Counted from the stretch's first letter, positions 44,697-52,873 are shown. The stretch is 64,000 nucleotides of DNA from an uncultured Candidatus Saccharibacteria bacterium (GCA_937871805.1 CALMQB010000002.1:124001-188000); one strand, 5' to 3'. Notes: generated by a model from the sequence alone, not told the origin. Made by a program: numbers and translations.

Positions 44697-45446
44697 ATGA
44701 GTAATTTAAAATGGGCATTTTATAAAGTTAGGTTAAGTTATTATTTTTTGTTTCTGTTTGTATTTTTTGTTGGCTTGTTAATGATAATCCCAAAAGTTAA
44801 GCTAACCGGAACTCAGCAAACCCTGTTTTCAGTGAATTCCTTCTTGCTCGGTTTTTACTTTACTCCCGTCATTAAAAGTCAAAAAGATCGAATTGAAGAG
44901 CTGGGAAAAAACATTCGTGCTCAGTCTGTGGCTCTTTTTAAAGCACTGGTCAAAACTAGAGATATTCAAGATAAAAAAACACACGATGATGTACAGGTTT
45001 GGGTTGGCAAATATATTGAGGCAACACTAGCCAGTAAAAAAGTAGGAGCCGGTGAAACAGAATATGATGCAATGATCGGGAAGTTAGTGCACTTTAATGC
45101 CAAGAACAAAGATGCAGCAGCGGTTAATAAAGTCTTAGATTCGCTGGTAGACAATCAGACGAACCGTACAAACTTTGATATGTTAATGGGCCGAAAGATC
45201 TATAAGAATGAGTGGTATATATTAATGACACTTTTTATAATCACTCTAACCTTGCCGGTGATAGTCGACCTTGGAGGCAGCCCTCTCTTTCATATTGTCG
45301 CCTCACTACTCTGTGCCAGTCTTTGTCTGCTAATCGTGACACTTTTAAAAACAAATGCTCTTGCTCACAAGCAAGCAAAAGAAATCTGGAAGCCGTTGGA
45401 ATCTCTACTAGAGAGCGACTTCAGAAGAGTCAGTCATGAGGAGTAA
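44697..45446 (+). CDS. membrane protein of unknown function
   Basis: 249 residues from MSNLKWAFYKVRLSYY, chosen because an AAAGGTGGG ribosome binding site precedes it. Two N-terminal helices (residues about 15-35 and 48-62), a cytoplasmic helical region of about 110 residues, and two more helices near 185-225. No family recognised. It is divergent from secE. Confidence 0.65.
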   Translation: MSNLKWAFYKVRLSYYFLFLFVFFVGLLMIIPKVKLTGTQQTLFSVNSFLLGFYFTPVIKSQKDRIEELGKNIRAQSVALFKALVKTRDIQDKKTHDDVQVWVGKYIEATLASKKVGAGETEYDAMIGKLVHFNAKNKDAAAVNKVLDSLVDNQTNRTNFDMLMGRKIYKNEWYILMTLFIITLTLPVIVDLGGSPLFHIVASLLCASLCLLIVTLLKTNALAHKQAKEIWKPLESLLESDFRRVSHEE

Positions 45447-45486
45447 ACGACTGGCCAACTAAGGGTTCTATTTCTTAGACTTAATT

Positions 45487-45969
45487 TTAGAAGGTAAATC
45501 TAAATTCCCTAGAATTCTCAGCTGGAGAGTTAATTTCAATATGGATGGCATCTTTAGGAAGTACACCGCGAACGGTTTCTGCCCACTCCACACACACCGT
45601 AGAGCTCGGATCGAATATTGCCTCGCTAAGCTCCTCCTGCATCAAGCCAGGCTCAGCTAAGCGATAAAAGTCAAAGTGAACTAAGCTTAATCCACCGCAC
45701 TGGTATATGTTGGAAATTGTAAAAGTTGGGCTTGATACTCTGTCAGTGGAGCCAAGACCTTCCGCTAGCCCGCGAACGAATGAGGTTTTGCCGGCCCCAA
45801 GATCACCAATAAATTCAATTGTTTCTCCGCCACTCAGAGATTGTCCGAACTCTTTACCGAGCTCAAAAGTTTCTTCTACGGATTCAGTCAGAAATGTTTG
45901 ATTATTAAACTTAGTTAAATTTGCTCTTGCAGAGTTTGTGGAACTTATGGAATTTGTTGAGTTCGTCAT
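45487..45969 (-). CDS. tsaE: tRNA threonylcarbamoyladenosine biosynthesis ATPase TsaE
   Basis: A 160-residue P-loop ATPase needed for t6A tRNA modification, with Walker A GDLGAGKTSFVRG, SSPTFTISNIY and VHFDFYRLAEPG. The first 25 residues are a Ser/Asn/Thr-rich extension. The partner tsaB lies 6 kb away at 51487. A TTAAGTTTAA copy lies just upstream of the start. Confidence 0.92.
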   Translation of the reverse strand: MTNSTNSISSTNSARANLTKFNNQTFLTESVEETFELGKEFGQSLSGGETIEFIGDLGAGKTSFVRGLAEGLGSTDRVSSPTFTISNIYQCGGLSLVHFDFYRLAEPGLMQEELSEAIFDPSSTVCVEWAETVRGVLPKDAIHIEINSPAENSREFRFTF

Positions 45970-45989
45970 AGCTTAAGTTTAACAAAAAT

Positions 45990-46013
45990 AACTCCTGGAA
46001 TAATCCAGGAGTT
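45990..46013 (-). terminator. intrinsic terminator after the DUF5661 gene
   Basis: AACTCCTGGA and TCCAGGAGTT form a 10-bp stem with a 4-base loop, followed on the minus strand by ATTTTTGTT. Confidence 0.85.
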
Positions 46014-46043
46014 TAAAATTATATTTTAGATTTATAAGTTTCC

Positions 46044-46475
46044 TTAGCTTACTTTGGGAATCTCCAAAGATTTAGATTCTTCTTCAGCTTGGTCCCACTT
46101 TTCTTGGTACTTAGTCCGGTTTTCTTTAACCCAAGCTTTGACCTCTTCCTCGTTTGAGTACTCTGCTTCGCCGTCAGTTTCTAGCTGCTCTAAGCGTGAG
46201 TAGTAATCAGGAACTTCTAAGATATGCTCATAAGCAATTCTACCAGATGAGATTAGATCACCATTTGGAATGACTGCAGTTGCATCACCTCCAAGAACGC
46301 CAGTGTGTTCAAGTTCCTCTTTAATGCCTTGAAGCCACTCAGCGAGATCGACAAGCTCCCAGTCTACGCCAATTTCATCTCCGATTTTCTTAGCCATTGC
46401 TAAAGTAAGACCTGGTACTTTTACAGTGTAGTCTTTATTATAGAATTTTTCGTTAAAACCTGTTTTGTCTGCCAT
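46044..46475 (-). CDS. DUF5661-like small protein
   Basis: A 143-residue acidic protein resembling the DUF5661 family common in reduced bacteria and environmental genomes: GLTLAMAKKIGDEIGVDWEL, WLQGIKEELEHTG and AYEHILEVPDYYSRLEQLE. Function unknown. A strong AAGGAGG ribosome binding site precedes the ATG, unlike the leaderless genes nearby. Confidence 0.75.
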   Translation of the reverse strand: MADKTGFNEKFYNKDYTVKVPGLTLAMAKKIGDEIGVDWELVDLAEWLQGIKEELEHTGVLGGDATAVIPNGDLISSGRIAYEHILEVPDYYSRLEQLETDGEAEYSNEEEVKAWVKENRTKYQEKWDQAEEESKSLEIPKVS

Positions 46476-46572
46476 AAATTTCCTCCTTTTTAAGCTTAAA
46501 TTATTGATTTCTCAATAACCTTTGGTACCTTCTATTATAGCAAATTTTTATAATTTATTCCAGTCTCCTGCT

Positions 46573-46602
46573 TTGACATATGTCTGTTCTTTATGTTAAA
46601 CT
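46573..46602 (+). promoter_or_regulatory. strong promoter of the candidate RNA
   Basis: Consensus TTGACA (46573-46578) and TAAACT (46597-46602) with an 18-bp spacer. The start would be near 46609. No ORF begins close behind it. Confidence 0.65.
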
Positions 46603-46608
46603 AAAGAC

Positions 46609-46800
46609 GATATCGGGCAAATACTAAATTGAACTTTTTACATTTTGAGCCAGAAACTCTGGGGAGGATACCAAGCCTAAAAGCTTGATGGTGATTATTA
46701 GAAACACTCAATCGGTGGCCAATCGTGTTGTGGCGATGGACCAGATCTAAGCAGATCTTTAAAAGGAGCCGAAAGTAGCGAGGGTTAAGCACTCGTGAAC
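46609..46800 (+). ncRNA. candidate structured non-coding RNA
   Basis: A stretch of about 190 nt without a plausible ORF but with many local hairpins: CCAGA-AAC-TCTGG, CAAGC-CTAAAA-GCTTG, CCAATCG...CGATGG, AGATCT-AAGC-AGATCT and CGAG...CTCG, with purine-rich joints such as GAGCCGAAAGTAG. It follows a strong promoter and precedes the RNHCP gene by about 80 bp. It could be an independent RNA or a cis-element of that gene. I could not match it to tmRNA, RNase P RNA, SRP RNA, 6S RNA or a known riboswitch. Confidence 0.5.
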
Positions 46801-46878
46801 TTAAACTTAAATCTTCTAGTAAAAGTCCAAATTAAAAAGAGCGAACCGAACCCATTTTTAGAGTAGAAAGACTCCAAA

Positions 46879-47181
46879 ATGAGACGCAAGAACTTTTATG
46901 GTTCGGGCAACGATTCCTTCACCTGTGAAGTGTGCGACAACTTTGTAGATAAACTTAACGGTGGTTTTCGAAACCACTGTACTCTTTGTTTGCACTCAAA
47001 ACATGTCGATATAATTTCGGGAGACCGTAGAGAATCGTGTGCTGGAATAATGAAAGCTACAGATTATAAGAATCACCGTAAAGGCTGGTCTATTTTGCAT
47101 GTCTGCCAAAAGTGTGGATTTAAGAAATGGAATATTTTAGCTATGGATGATGACTTTGAAGAAATGCTTAAATTTAAGTAG
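46879..47181 (+). CDS. RNHCP domain protein
   Basis: A 100-residue zinc-finger-like protein of the RNHCP family: RRKNFYGSGNDSFTCEVCDN, a GGFRNHCTLCLHSKHVD block with the name-giving RNHCP-like segment, and HVCQKCGFKKWN. Six or more cysteines form likely metal sites. Members are often near translation genes; function is not established. It lies downstream of the candidate RNA. Confidence 0.88.
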   Translation: MRRKNFYGSGNDSFTCEVCDNFVDKLNGGFRNHCTLCLHSKHVDIISGDRRESCAGIMKATDYKNHRKGWSILHVCQKCGFKKWNILAMDDDFEEMLKFK

Positions 47182-47195
47182 TGGTTTTAGGTTTC

Positions 47196-47960
47196 TTAGT
47201 TTTGGAGTAGAGCTAAAGCTTCTCTCTTGAACCTGTCTGACCATTGCTTATTAAGATCAGATGATGTTCTGGCAGTTCTGACTTTAATCTCACTGTTACT
47301 AGATCTTCCAATAAAGTCCATGATGCGATCAAGAACCGCCAAAGGGTCTGAGGATAGGTCTTCGTACCAAACTCTCAGCGGTTCAATATTATTGGATTTA
47401 AACCATTCTTCCCAGCCATCAGCCTCATCTTCGAGCATACTTAGCTCTTTAGATATTTGCTTATAACTATACTCCGGATTTTTATGCGAGCCTGTTCGTT
47501 GTTTTTCTGAACCATCAGAATTTAAGTGCCAAAGTCCGGTCTGGTTGGCAATTACTAGAGAGACTGCTTGGGCAATCTTATCCTTTCTTTGGAGATAAAT
47601 ATAATGATCTATCCCTAACAAATCCAATATTAAATCCTTATCGCTAGAAGTACTACTATTATTCTGTCTCAATAAATCAATGAAGTCTTTGAAATTGCTC
47701 CACATAATTCTTAAGCTTGAGCAATCCGTTCCGTTGCTTGAATAAGTCTTGAAAGCTTTAATATAACCTTTAGACCAGTCCTCCTGACCCTCCAAGATAC
47801 CCCAATCCTTACAGAAGTCTGGGATAGAACCAGACCTAAAATAAGATTTTGGGTTACCGGCAACAGAACTCTGAGAAAGAAGATCACAAAGAAGAGTTGA
47901 GCCACTCCTGGGAGAACCACACAACATATACCCGTAACTTTTTGAAGAATTTTTATTCAT
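47196..47960 (-). CDS. Stf0-type sulfotransferase
   Basis: A 254-residue PAPS-dependent sulfotransferase. The 5'-phosphosulfate loop is MLCGSPRSGSTLLCDLL near the N-terminus, and the YLQRKDKIAQAVSLVIANQT block and EPLRVWYEDLSSDP match Stf0, which sulfates trehalose in mycobacteria. No PAPS synthesis genes are present, so donor and acceptor may come from a host cell. It shares an intergenic region with uvrC on the same strand. Confidence 0.85.
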   Translation of the reverse strand: MNKNSSKSYGYMLCGSPRSGSTLLCDLLSQSSVAGNPKSYFRSGSIPDFCKDWGILEGQEDWSKGYIKAFKTYSSNGTDCSSLRIMWSNFKDFIDLLRQNNSSTSSDKDLILDLLGIDHYIYLQRKDKIAQAVSLVIANQTGLWHLNSDGSEKQRTGSHKNPEYSYKQISKELSMLEDEADGWEEWFKSNNIEPLRVWYEDLSSDPLAVLDRIMDFIGRSSNSEIKVRTARTSSDLNKQWSDRFKREALALLQN

Positions 47961-47992
47961 AATTATAATTATCTAGACTATAGCAAACAAAC

Positions 47993-49471
47993 TTAACTGG
48001 AGAAGTACTTTTCGATGTTTTTGGCTTTGATATTGCCGACGGCAGAAGCAAGCTGGTTGTGAGGGGCAGACTTTACGCCGCTGACGGAGCCAAAAGTGAT
48101 TAAGAGTTTGCGTGCAGTTTCGGAGCCTATTCCTGGGATTTTAGTTAGCTCAGTTGCTTTAATGTGACTACGCTTAAGTTTAGTGTGATAACGAACTGCA
48201 AAACGATGAGCTTCATTGCGAATTCTTTCTAGGAGTAGTCGGATTGGATCTTTTGGCCCTAAATTAATCACAAAATGCTCAGTTTCTTCAACAATGATTC
48301 GGTTGGTTTTTGCAGCAAATTTAAAATTAAGTTTAAAGTTCGGATCACCTTTTTGAATGATAATTTGTTCAAACTGTTTAGCTAAGCCAAACATCGGAAC
48401 GGTTTTATTTTCTAAAGAGTTAATCGCGGATGAAAGCTGCCCCTTCCCGCCATCGATTAGTACTAAATTCGGAGTTCCCCAAGCTTGAATATTCTTGAGT
48501 TTAAAGCGTCGAAAGATAACATCGGCCATGCTTTCGAAATCATTATTCTGTTGTTTAGTAATTTTATAATGGCGATAATCTTGCTTAGAAGAAACTCCGT
48601 TTTTAAAAACGACTTGGCTGGCGACAACATCTTTTCCACCCATGTGGCTAATATCGAAGCCTTCAATGTGCTTAGGCACTAAACTTAAGCCAAGGAGCTT
48701 TTGGAGCTCAGCCAGAGCTTGATCTGAACCGATTATTTGGTGGTCAGATAGATGAATTCGGCTAATCCTCTGTAGGGCTCGGAGTTGATTACGGTAGCGC
48801 GCAGCAAGCTCAAAATCTTGTTTATCCGCAGCTAACTCCATCTTTTTTTTAGTAGAATTTAGAACTGTGGAACGCTGACCTTTTAGGATTTGTTCTAATT
48901 TTTTTAAGTTTAAACGATATCTTTTTGAATCAAAATCATCTGTTTCTGGGCCTGGACAAAGCCCAATTTGGAAGTGCAGACATGCCTTCTTAGGAATTTT
49001 TGCATGCGTTGAGTATGGAAGAGCTCGCCTTAATATACGCATTGCAGCATAGACTGGAGAGGCCGAATAAAACGGACCGACGTAAGTTGCACCATCAGCT
49101 TTTGGTGAACGAGTAAAAGAAATTGCTGGTATCGGATCTTGATACGGAATCTTTACATAGATTGCAGACTTATCATCGCGGAGCTCAACGTTAAATTTTG
49201 GTAAGTAGCGCTTAACAAGTTCTGATTCTAAAAATAGAGCATCAATTTCTGAAAGGGTTTCTATGTAATCAACTTTTACAGATTCGGAAGCTAGGACCGC
49301 TGTTTTAGGAGATGAATCATGCGAGCTCTTTTGCCAATATTGATTAACTCTTTGTTTTAAGTTTATGGCTTTGCCAACATAAATTATTTCTCCTTCTGAA
49401 TTTTTATGGAGGTAGACTCCCGGCTTATTCGGGAGATGTGAAAGATCTGGCTTGTTTTTAGTGCTATCCAT
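47993..49471 (-). CDS. uvrC: excinuclease ABC subunit C
   Basis: Nucleotide excision repair nuclease, 492 residues (shorter than the common 600). The GIY-YIG domain reads KPGVYLHKNSEGEIIYVGKA, the UVR domain is MELAADKQDFELAARYRNQ, the RNase H-like domain starts EGFDISHMGGKDVVAS, and one or two helix-hairpin-helix motifs (ATELTKIPGIGSETARKLLI) close the protein. The start is leaderless: TATAAT-TAAGTTTA-ATG. Two internal copies of the 10-mer are present. Confidence 0.95.
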   Translation of the reverse strand: MDSTKNKPDLSHLPNKPGVYLHKNSEGEIIYVGKAINLKQRVNQYWQKSSHDSSPKTAVLASESVKVDYIETLSEIDALFLESELVKRYLPKFNVELRDDKSAIYVKIPYQDPIPAISFTRSPKADGATYVGPFYSASPVYAAMRILRRALPYSTHAKIPKKACLHFQIGLCPGPETDDFDSKRYRLNLKKLEQILKGQRSTVLNSTKKKMELAADKQDFELAARYRNQLRALQRISRIHLSDHQIIGSDQALAELQKLLGLSLVPKHIEGFDISHMGGKDVVASQVVFKNGVSSKQDYRHYKITKQQNNDFESMADVIFRRFKLKNIQAWGTPNLVLIDGGKGQLSSAINSLENKTVPMFGLAKQFEQIIIQKGDPNFKLNFKFAAKTNRIIVEETEHFVINLGPKDPIRLLLERIRNEAHRFAVRYHTKLKRSHIKATELTKIPGIGSETARKLLITFGSVSGVKSAPHNQLASAVGNIKAKNIEKYFSS

Positions 49472-49479
49472 TAAACTTA

Positions 49480-49485
49480 ATTATA
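49480..49485 (-). promoter_or_regulatory. -10 box of uvrC
   Basis: TATAAT, then exactly 8 bases TAAGTTTA, then the uvrC ATG at 49471. The TTAAGTTTAA word runs from the last T of the box to the A of the ATG. A weak TTAGAG lies 16 bp further upstream. Confidence 0.7.
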
Positions 49486-49497
49486 GCACAATTCAAG

Positions 49498-49526
49498 TTG
49501 ACTCTAACTACGTTTAATGCTATGAT
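49498..49526 (+). promoter_or_regulatory. promoter of the frameshifted orphan gene
   Basis: TTGACT (49498-49503) and TATGAT (49521-49526) with a 17-bp spacer; the ATG at 49535 is 8 bases after the -10 box. It is divergent from the uvrC promoter. Confidence 0.7.
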
Positions 49527-49534
49527 ATTGATAT

Positions 49535-50073
49535 ATGTCATTTGAAATGAAAAATATTATAACCGCTGGAAGAGTTGAACAACTAGCTACGACTGGAGCA
49601 GTGCAGCTCCCGGAACTTATCGGTTACAGAAGAATCTCTGAAGCCGTAAGTGGTAGAGAAGATTTAGTTTTTTTGGCAGTGGTTGAGGCTGTGAACGCAA
49701 TTATCGACTCAGATCTAGCATGTCTTGGGGGGGGATAGTTACGACTTTGGCAAAAAGAAGGCCCGAAGAAGAACCAGGACTTCACTTAGATTTTATGGGT
49801 GACATAACAGTAGAGGTTACGGGTATTAGTATGCTCCACGCGCTCAATCCTGGCGAAAATGAAAGACTGGTGACTGCAGGAAGAGGTCCCATCATCTCTG
49901 GTGACCTGCAAACCTTCTTTTATGAAAAGGGACCGATTCTAATTGCTCAAAAAGATTTTCCTAGCGGTGGAATGGGCGAAGAGCTTAGACCAACCTGGCA
50001 TGGAGGAGCTAGAGACTCTTGGAGCGATCTATGGATATGCGATTCTGATAGAAAAAATATTCCTTTAAGCTAG
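49535..50073 (+). pseudogene. orphan gene interrupted at a G8 tract (possible phase-variable gene)
   Basis: Two overlapping frames, 49535-49738 (67 residues) and 49720-50073 (117 residues), meet at a run of eight G. One extra G would join them into a single protein of about 180 residues: ...SDLACLGGG then IVTTLAKRRPEEEP. The second frame has no ribosome binding site of its own. A single gene with a slippage-prone tract is the simplest reading; an assembly or sequencing error is also possible. No family recognised; lysine-poor like the other orphans. Confidence 0.65.
49727..49734 (+). repeat. G8 homopolymer at a frameshift
   Basis: Eight consecutive G at the point where the two frames of the orphan gene should join. 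Long G tracts in AT-rich genomes are slippage-prone and typical of contingency loci. Confidence 0.85.
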
Positions 50074-50093
50074 AGTTGGGACTAGAGCTTAGT

Positions 50094-50675
50094 CTAGTCA
50101 TACCAGGCAAGCTTAGCTCCGGCGTAGTTTTTAGATTTTACTAAGCTTAACCCAGCTAATTCTGGGAGCTCAACTTTTTCTGGCCAACTAAGAATTAAAG
50201 TTCCGTCTTTTTTGAGCTTACTGGAGATTAAGTTTAAAGTTTTGACCAAGTCACTGTCTTTCAGACCGGATAGTGGGATTGCCGCCTTCTCTGCCAAATC
50301 ATAGGGTGGATCGCAAATAATTACATTGAATTGTAACTTTGGGTTTGCTTTTAGGTAATTTTGGACTGGAGCCTTACTAGCGTGGATCCGAGAATCTTCA
50401 ACTAAGTTTAACTTCTTGAAATTTTTATTAAGGTAGCGGTAAACAGATCGATCTTTTTCGAGGATTAAAATGTTGCTGGCTCCTCTGGAAAATGCCTCTA
50501 GGCCACAAGCTCCAGAACCTCCAAAAGCATCTAAAACTGAAGCGCCCTCCAACTCACCAGTTAAAGAATTGAAGAGCGCAGAACGGACTCTCTCGCCCAT
50601 TGGTTGAGCGGAAAACTTACGAGGAACATCGATGAACCTGCCTTTTAATATTCCTGAAATAATTCTAAGTCTCAT
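50094..50675 (-). CDS. rsmD: 16S rRNA (guanine-966-N2) methyltransferase
   Basis: A 193-residue SAM-dependent methyltransferase: RIISGILKGRFIDVP at the start, motif I DAFGGSGACGLEAFSRGA and the catalytic NVIICDPPYDL (DPPY). Methylates the small-subunit rRNA during ribosome assembly. The 3' end lies close to the convergent orphan gene. Confidence 0.92.
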   Translation of the reverse strand: MRLRIISGILKGRFIDVPRKFSAQPMGERVRSALFNSLTGELEGASVLDAFGGSGACGLEAFSRGASNILILEKDRSVYRYLNKNFKKLNLVEDSRIHASKAPVQNYLKANPKLQFNVIICDPPYDLAEKAAIPLSGLKDSDLVKTLNLISSKLKKDGTLILSWPEKVELPELAGLSLVKSKNYAGAKLAWYD

Positions 50676-50808
50676 TTGAACTTAAGTTTAACACTACTTA
50701 AGATTTTGAGAATTGAAAAACCTTTGGTGCAGTTTTGAAGTTTGTGGTAAAATAGTCTTTACTGTATTACCTCAGTTAATTCTGATTGTAATATGCACCT
50801 ATAAATCT

Positions 50809-50885
50809 GCCGTCTTAGCTCAGTTGGTTAGAGCAGCTGTTTTGTAAACAGCAGGTCGTCGGTTCGAATCCGACAGACGGCTCCA
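50809..50885 (+). tRNA. tRNA-Thr (anticodon TGT)
   Basis: Acceptor GCCGTCT/AGACGGC, D-arm with AGTTGGTTAGAGC, anticodon loop TTTGTAA (TGT) and T-arm GTCGG-TTCGAAT-CCGAC; CCA is encoded. It is 55 bp upstream of tRNA-Tyr and probably in the same transcript. Confidence 0.95.
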
Positions 50886-50940
50886 TTAGCAGATTTTGAA
50901 ATCCTGAATTTTTATCAGGATCTAGTCTCTAAAGGTTTTC

Positions 50941-51026
50941 GCTGGGGTAGTGAAGCGGTCAAACACAACAGACTGTAAATCTGTCGGCTTATGCCTTCGT
51001 AGGTTCGAATCCTACTCCCAGCACCA
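50941..51026 (+). tRNA. tRNA-Tyr (anticodon GTA)
   Basis: A class II tRNA with a long variable arm (GTCGGCTTATGCCTTC), anticodon stem CAGAC/ATCTG around loop TGTAA with GTA, T-arm GTAGG-TTCGAAT-CCTAC and encoded ACCA. A clear terminator follows. Confidence 0.94.
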
Positions 51027-51048
51027 CTTCTAACTCTAGATATTCTTT

Positions 51049-51077
51049 ACCTCATTTCATAATGAGGTTTTTATTTT
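51049..51077 (+). terminator. terminator of the tRNA-Thr/tRNA-Tyr unit
   Basis: ACCTCATT and AATGAGGT form an 8-bp stem with loop TCAT, followed by TTTTTATTTTT. Confidence 0.9.
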
Positions 51078-51111
51078 TACAAAGCAGGTGAGATTAAGTT
51101 AAACTTAAGTT

Positions 51112-51471
51112 ATGCAAGAAGACAAAATTAAGAAGCTGCGTGAGCAATCTAACCAGGCGATCTTGAACAGGAATGTTGATGCAGTTTGCGGGATATACAC
51201 CGATAATATAATCGTAATTTCTGCCGAAGGTAGCGGGCTAATTGGTAAAGAAACAATGGTTCGTGCTTGGAATAAAATCTTTAATGGTGAGAAGGTGTTG
51301 TTTGCCAGAAAGCTGGAAGAAATCATAGTTTCTAAGAGCGGAGAGATGGCCTGGGAGTCCGGGGTTTGGGAATATTCCGACGGAGGACCTGGAGGTAACT
51401 ATTCAGCAATGTGGGTTAAAGTTGATGATAAGTGGAAGACGAGATCCGAGCTATTCGTTTCTTTAATTTAA
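51112..51471 (+). CDS. SnoaL/DUF4440-like (NTF2 fold) protein
   Basis: A 119-residue protein with the NTF2-like pattern: an N-terminal helix pair (LREQSNQAILNRNVDAVCGI), YTDNIIVISAEGSGLIGKE, and later strands WESGVWEYSDGGPG and SAMWVKVDDKWKTRSELF. Such proteins are often small enzymes or binding proteins of unknown specificity. It lies 15 bp upstream of tsaB on the same strand; a TTAAACTTAA copy lies just before its ATG. Confidence 0.8.
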   Translation: MQEDKIKKLREQSNQAILNRNVDAVCGIYTDNIIVISAEGSGLIGKETMVRAWNKIFNGEKVLFARKLEEIIVSKSGEMAWESGVWEYSDGGPGGNYSAMWVKVDDKWKTRSELFVSLI

Positions 51472-51486
51472 TCTTCTGGAGGATTT

Positions 51487-51897
51487 ATGATTTTAATTTT
51501 AAAGACTGGTACTACAAAAAACCTTTTAGAACTGCGTGATCTAGAAAGTGGTGAGACTAAGTTTAATAAAGTTTGGCTAGCCAGTAGAGACTTGAGTGAA
51601 ATACTCCCAGGTACTATTGAAGACGCTCTACTGGAGTTAAATTTAACTTTTGGGGACCTGACAGGAATCATTGGCTTTAGAGGACCTGGAAGCTATACTG
51701 GGCTTAGAATTGGTATAACTGTAATCAATGCAATTGCCGATCAGGTTGGGATTCCAATTATTGGGACCTCTAACGAAGACCCAGATAGTGAAGGATGGAT
51801 CGATGAAGGCTTGCTTAAACTTAAAGCTGGAGACGACGACAAGCTAATCCTTCCAGAATATGGCGGAGAGGCGAACATCACAAAGCCTCGAAAATAA
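51487..51897 (+). CDS. tsaB: tRNA threonylcarbamoyladenosine biosynthesis protein TsaB, short form
   Basis: A 136-residue ASKHA-fold protein with the TsaB signature GFRGPGSYTGLRIGITVINAI. It starts like TsaB (ILILKTGTT) but lacks the C-terminal half usually present (about 220 residues). TsaB bridges TsaD and TsaE in t6A formation; the short form is seen in reduced genomes and its sufficiency is inferred. A TCTGGAGGA ribosome binding site precedes the ATG. Confidence 0.82.
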   Translation: MILILKTGTTKNLLELRDLESGETKFNKVWLASRDLSEILPGTIEDALLELNLTFGDLTGIIGFRGPGSYTGLRIGITVINAIADQVGIPIIGTSNEDPDSEGWIDEGLLKLKAGDDDKLILPEYGGEANITKPRK

Positions 51898-52296
51898 GAA
51901 TACCCCTCGCCAAACCCCTCCCTCGGGAGAGGTTTGGTACAATAGGTTCTTCTTTTTCTAACTGGATCTCTCGACAGGCTCGAGATGACAAAGTGGAACT
52001 TCTGAGATTACCCTAAAGCCCCTGCCCGAGGACTTTGAGGCGATTAGCAGGAATCTTGGATGGTTGGAAGTGCATATGGTGGAGCTTCCGCAGGGCTTGA
52101 TTCTTTTTGTCTTCTTTTTCTTATTCAAGAAGAAAAAGAAAGAATACTCAAGTTTAAAGTTTAGATTTCAGCTCAGATCCTTCGGCTACCTGTACTCCAT
52201 AGCTTTAGCGAAGGAGTAGGCTCAAGATGACCACTTTAGCGGTGCAGGGTGATAGGTCTGAATGTCTGGAATGGCGCGGCCTAAAACATTTAACGT
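51898..52296. other. gene-free region with several inverted repeats
   Basis: About 400 bp without a credible gene. It holds a strong hairpin around the motif CCTCCCTCGGGAGAGG (51912-51940), a CTCGACAGGCTCGAGATGAC element at about 51970, a purine/pyrimidine mirror-like stretch of TTCTTTTT/AAGAAGAAAAAG (52106-52150), and an element with CTCCATAGCTTTAGCGAAGGAG-like symmetry at 52187-52216. These look like intergenic palindromic elements of the REP or BIME kind, but I have no second copy in the window to prove it. Confidence 0.5.
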
Positions 52297-52326
52297 AAAG
52301 AGAGCTCCATTGCTGGAGCTCTCTTT
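52297..52326. terminator. terminator after the RRM protein gene
   Basis: A perfect 13-bp stem (52297-52309 with 52314-52326) with loop TTGC, 20 bp past the RRM gene stop. T-runs are short on both sides, so it may act from either direction. Confidence 0.75.
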
Positions 52327-52346
52327 AATTTTAGCTTTGGGATAGA

Positions 52347-52646
52347 TTAGTATCTATTTCCACCACCGTATCCGCCACCGCCGCCACCACGAGGTCGATC
52401 CTCTTTTGGTCGAGCTTCGTTAACGATTAGGTTACGTCCACCGTGCTCACTTTCGTGAAGCTCTTTAATGGCTCGCATTGCCTCTTCGTCTTCTTCGATT
52501 TCTACGAAACCAAAACCTTTAGAACGACCAGTGTCTCGGTCCATAATGACCTTAGCACTAACAACTGTTCCGTAACCATCAAAAATGGCTGCTAGACCAG
52601 CGTCATCTACGCTGTATGGTAATGAGCTAACAAATAGTTTCTTCAT
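52347..52646 (-). CDS. RRM-type RNA-binding protein
   Basis: A 99-residue protein with one RNA recognition motif: RNP2 is LFVSSLPY, RNP1 is KGFGFVEI, and the tail is glycine-rich (RGGGGGGYGGGNRY). Such proteins are RNA chaperones in cyanobacteria and other bacteria. The 227-bp region upstream is AT-rich, holds two TTAAGTTTAA-type copies (52674, 52816) arranged near an inverted copy, and may carry regulation. Confidence 0.92.
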   Translation of the reverse strand: MKKLFVSSLPYSVDDAGLAAIFDGYGTVVSAKVIMDRDTGRSKGFGFVEIEEDEEAMRAIKELHESEHGGRNLIVNEARPKEDRPRGGGGGGYGGGNRY

Positions 52647-52873
52647 CTTTATATATTTTTCCTCTTTAAGTTTTTAAACTTAATTTAAATTGATATTGTC
52701 CGTTCTTAAGGATTTTCTCACTTCTTTCTCAAATTCCGCTTTTCCACCTTAAGTATGAACAAAATCAATCTATCGGAGTTATAATTACTCGGCTTTCTCG
52801 AACAAGCTACCCTAGTTAAGTTTAAAGAATTTAATCTAAATAAAATTAACTAGACCTTTTGAACTGAAGTTGA

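Noticed and set aside
46609-46860. tmRNA, RNase P RNA, SRP RNA, 6S RNA or a T-box as identity of the structured region
   Set aside because: The hallmark sequences (tRNA-like end of tmRNA, GAGGAAAGTCC of RNase P, GGAAG/CAGG loops of SRP RNA, the T-box GGGTGGNACCGCG) are not present. Kept only as an unclassified RNA.
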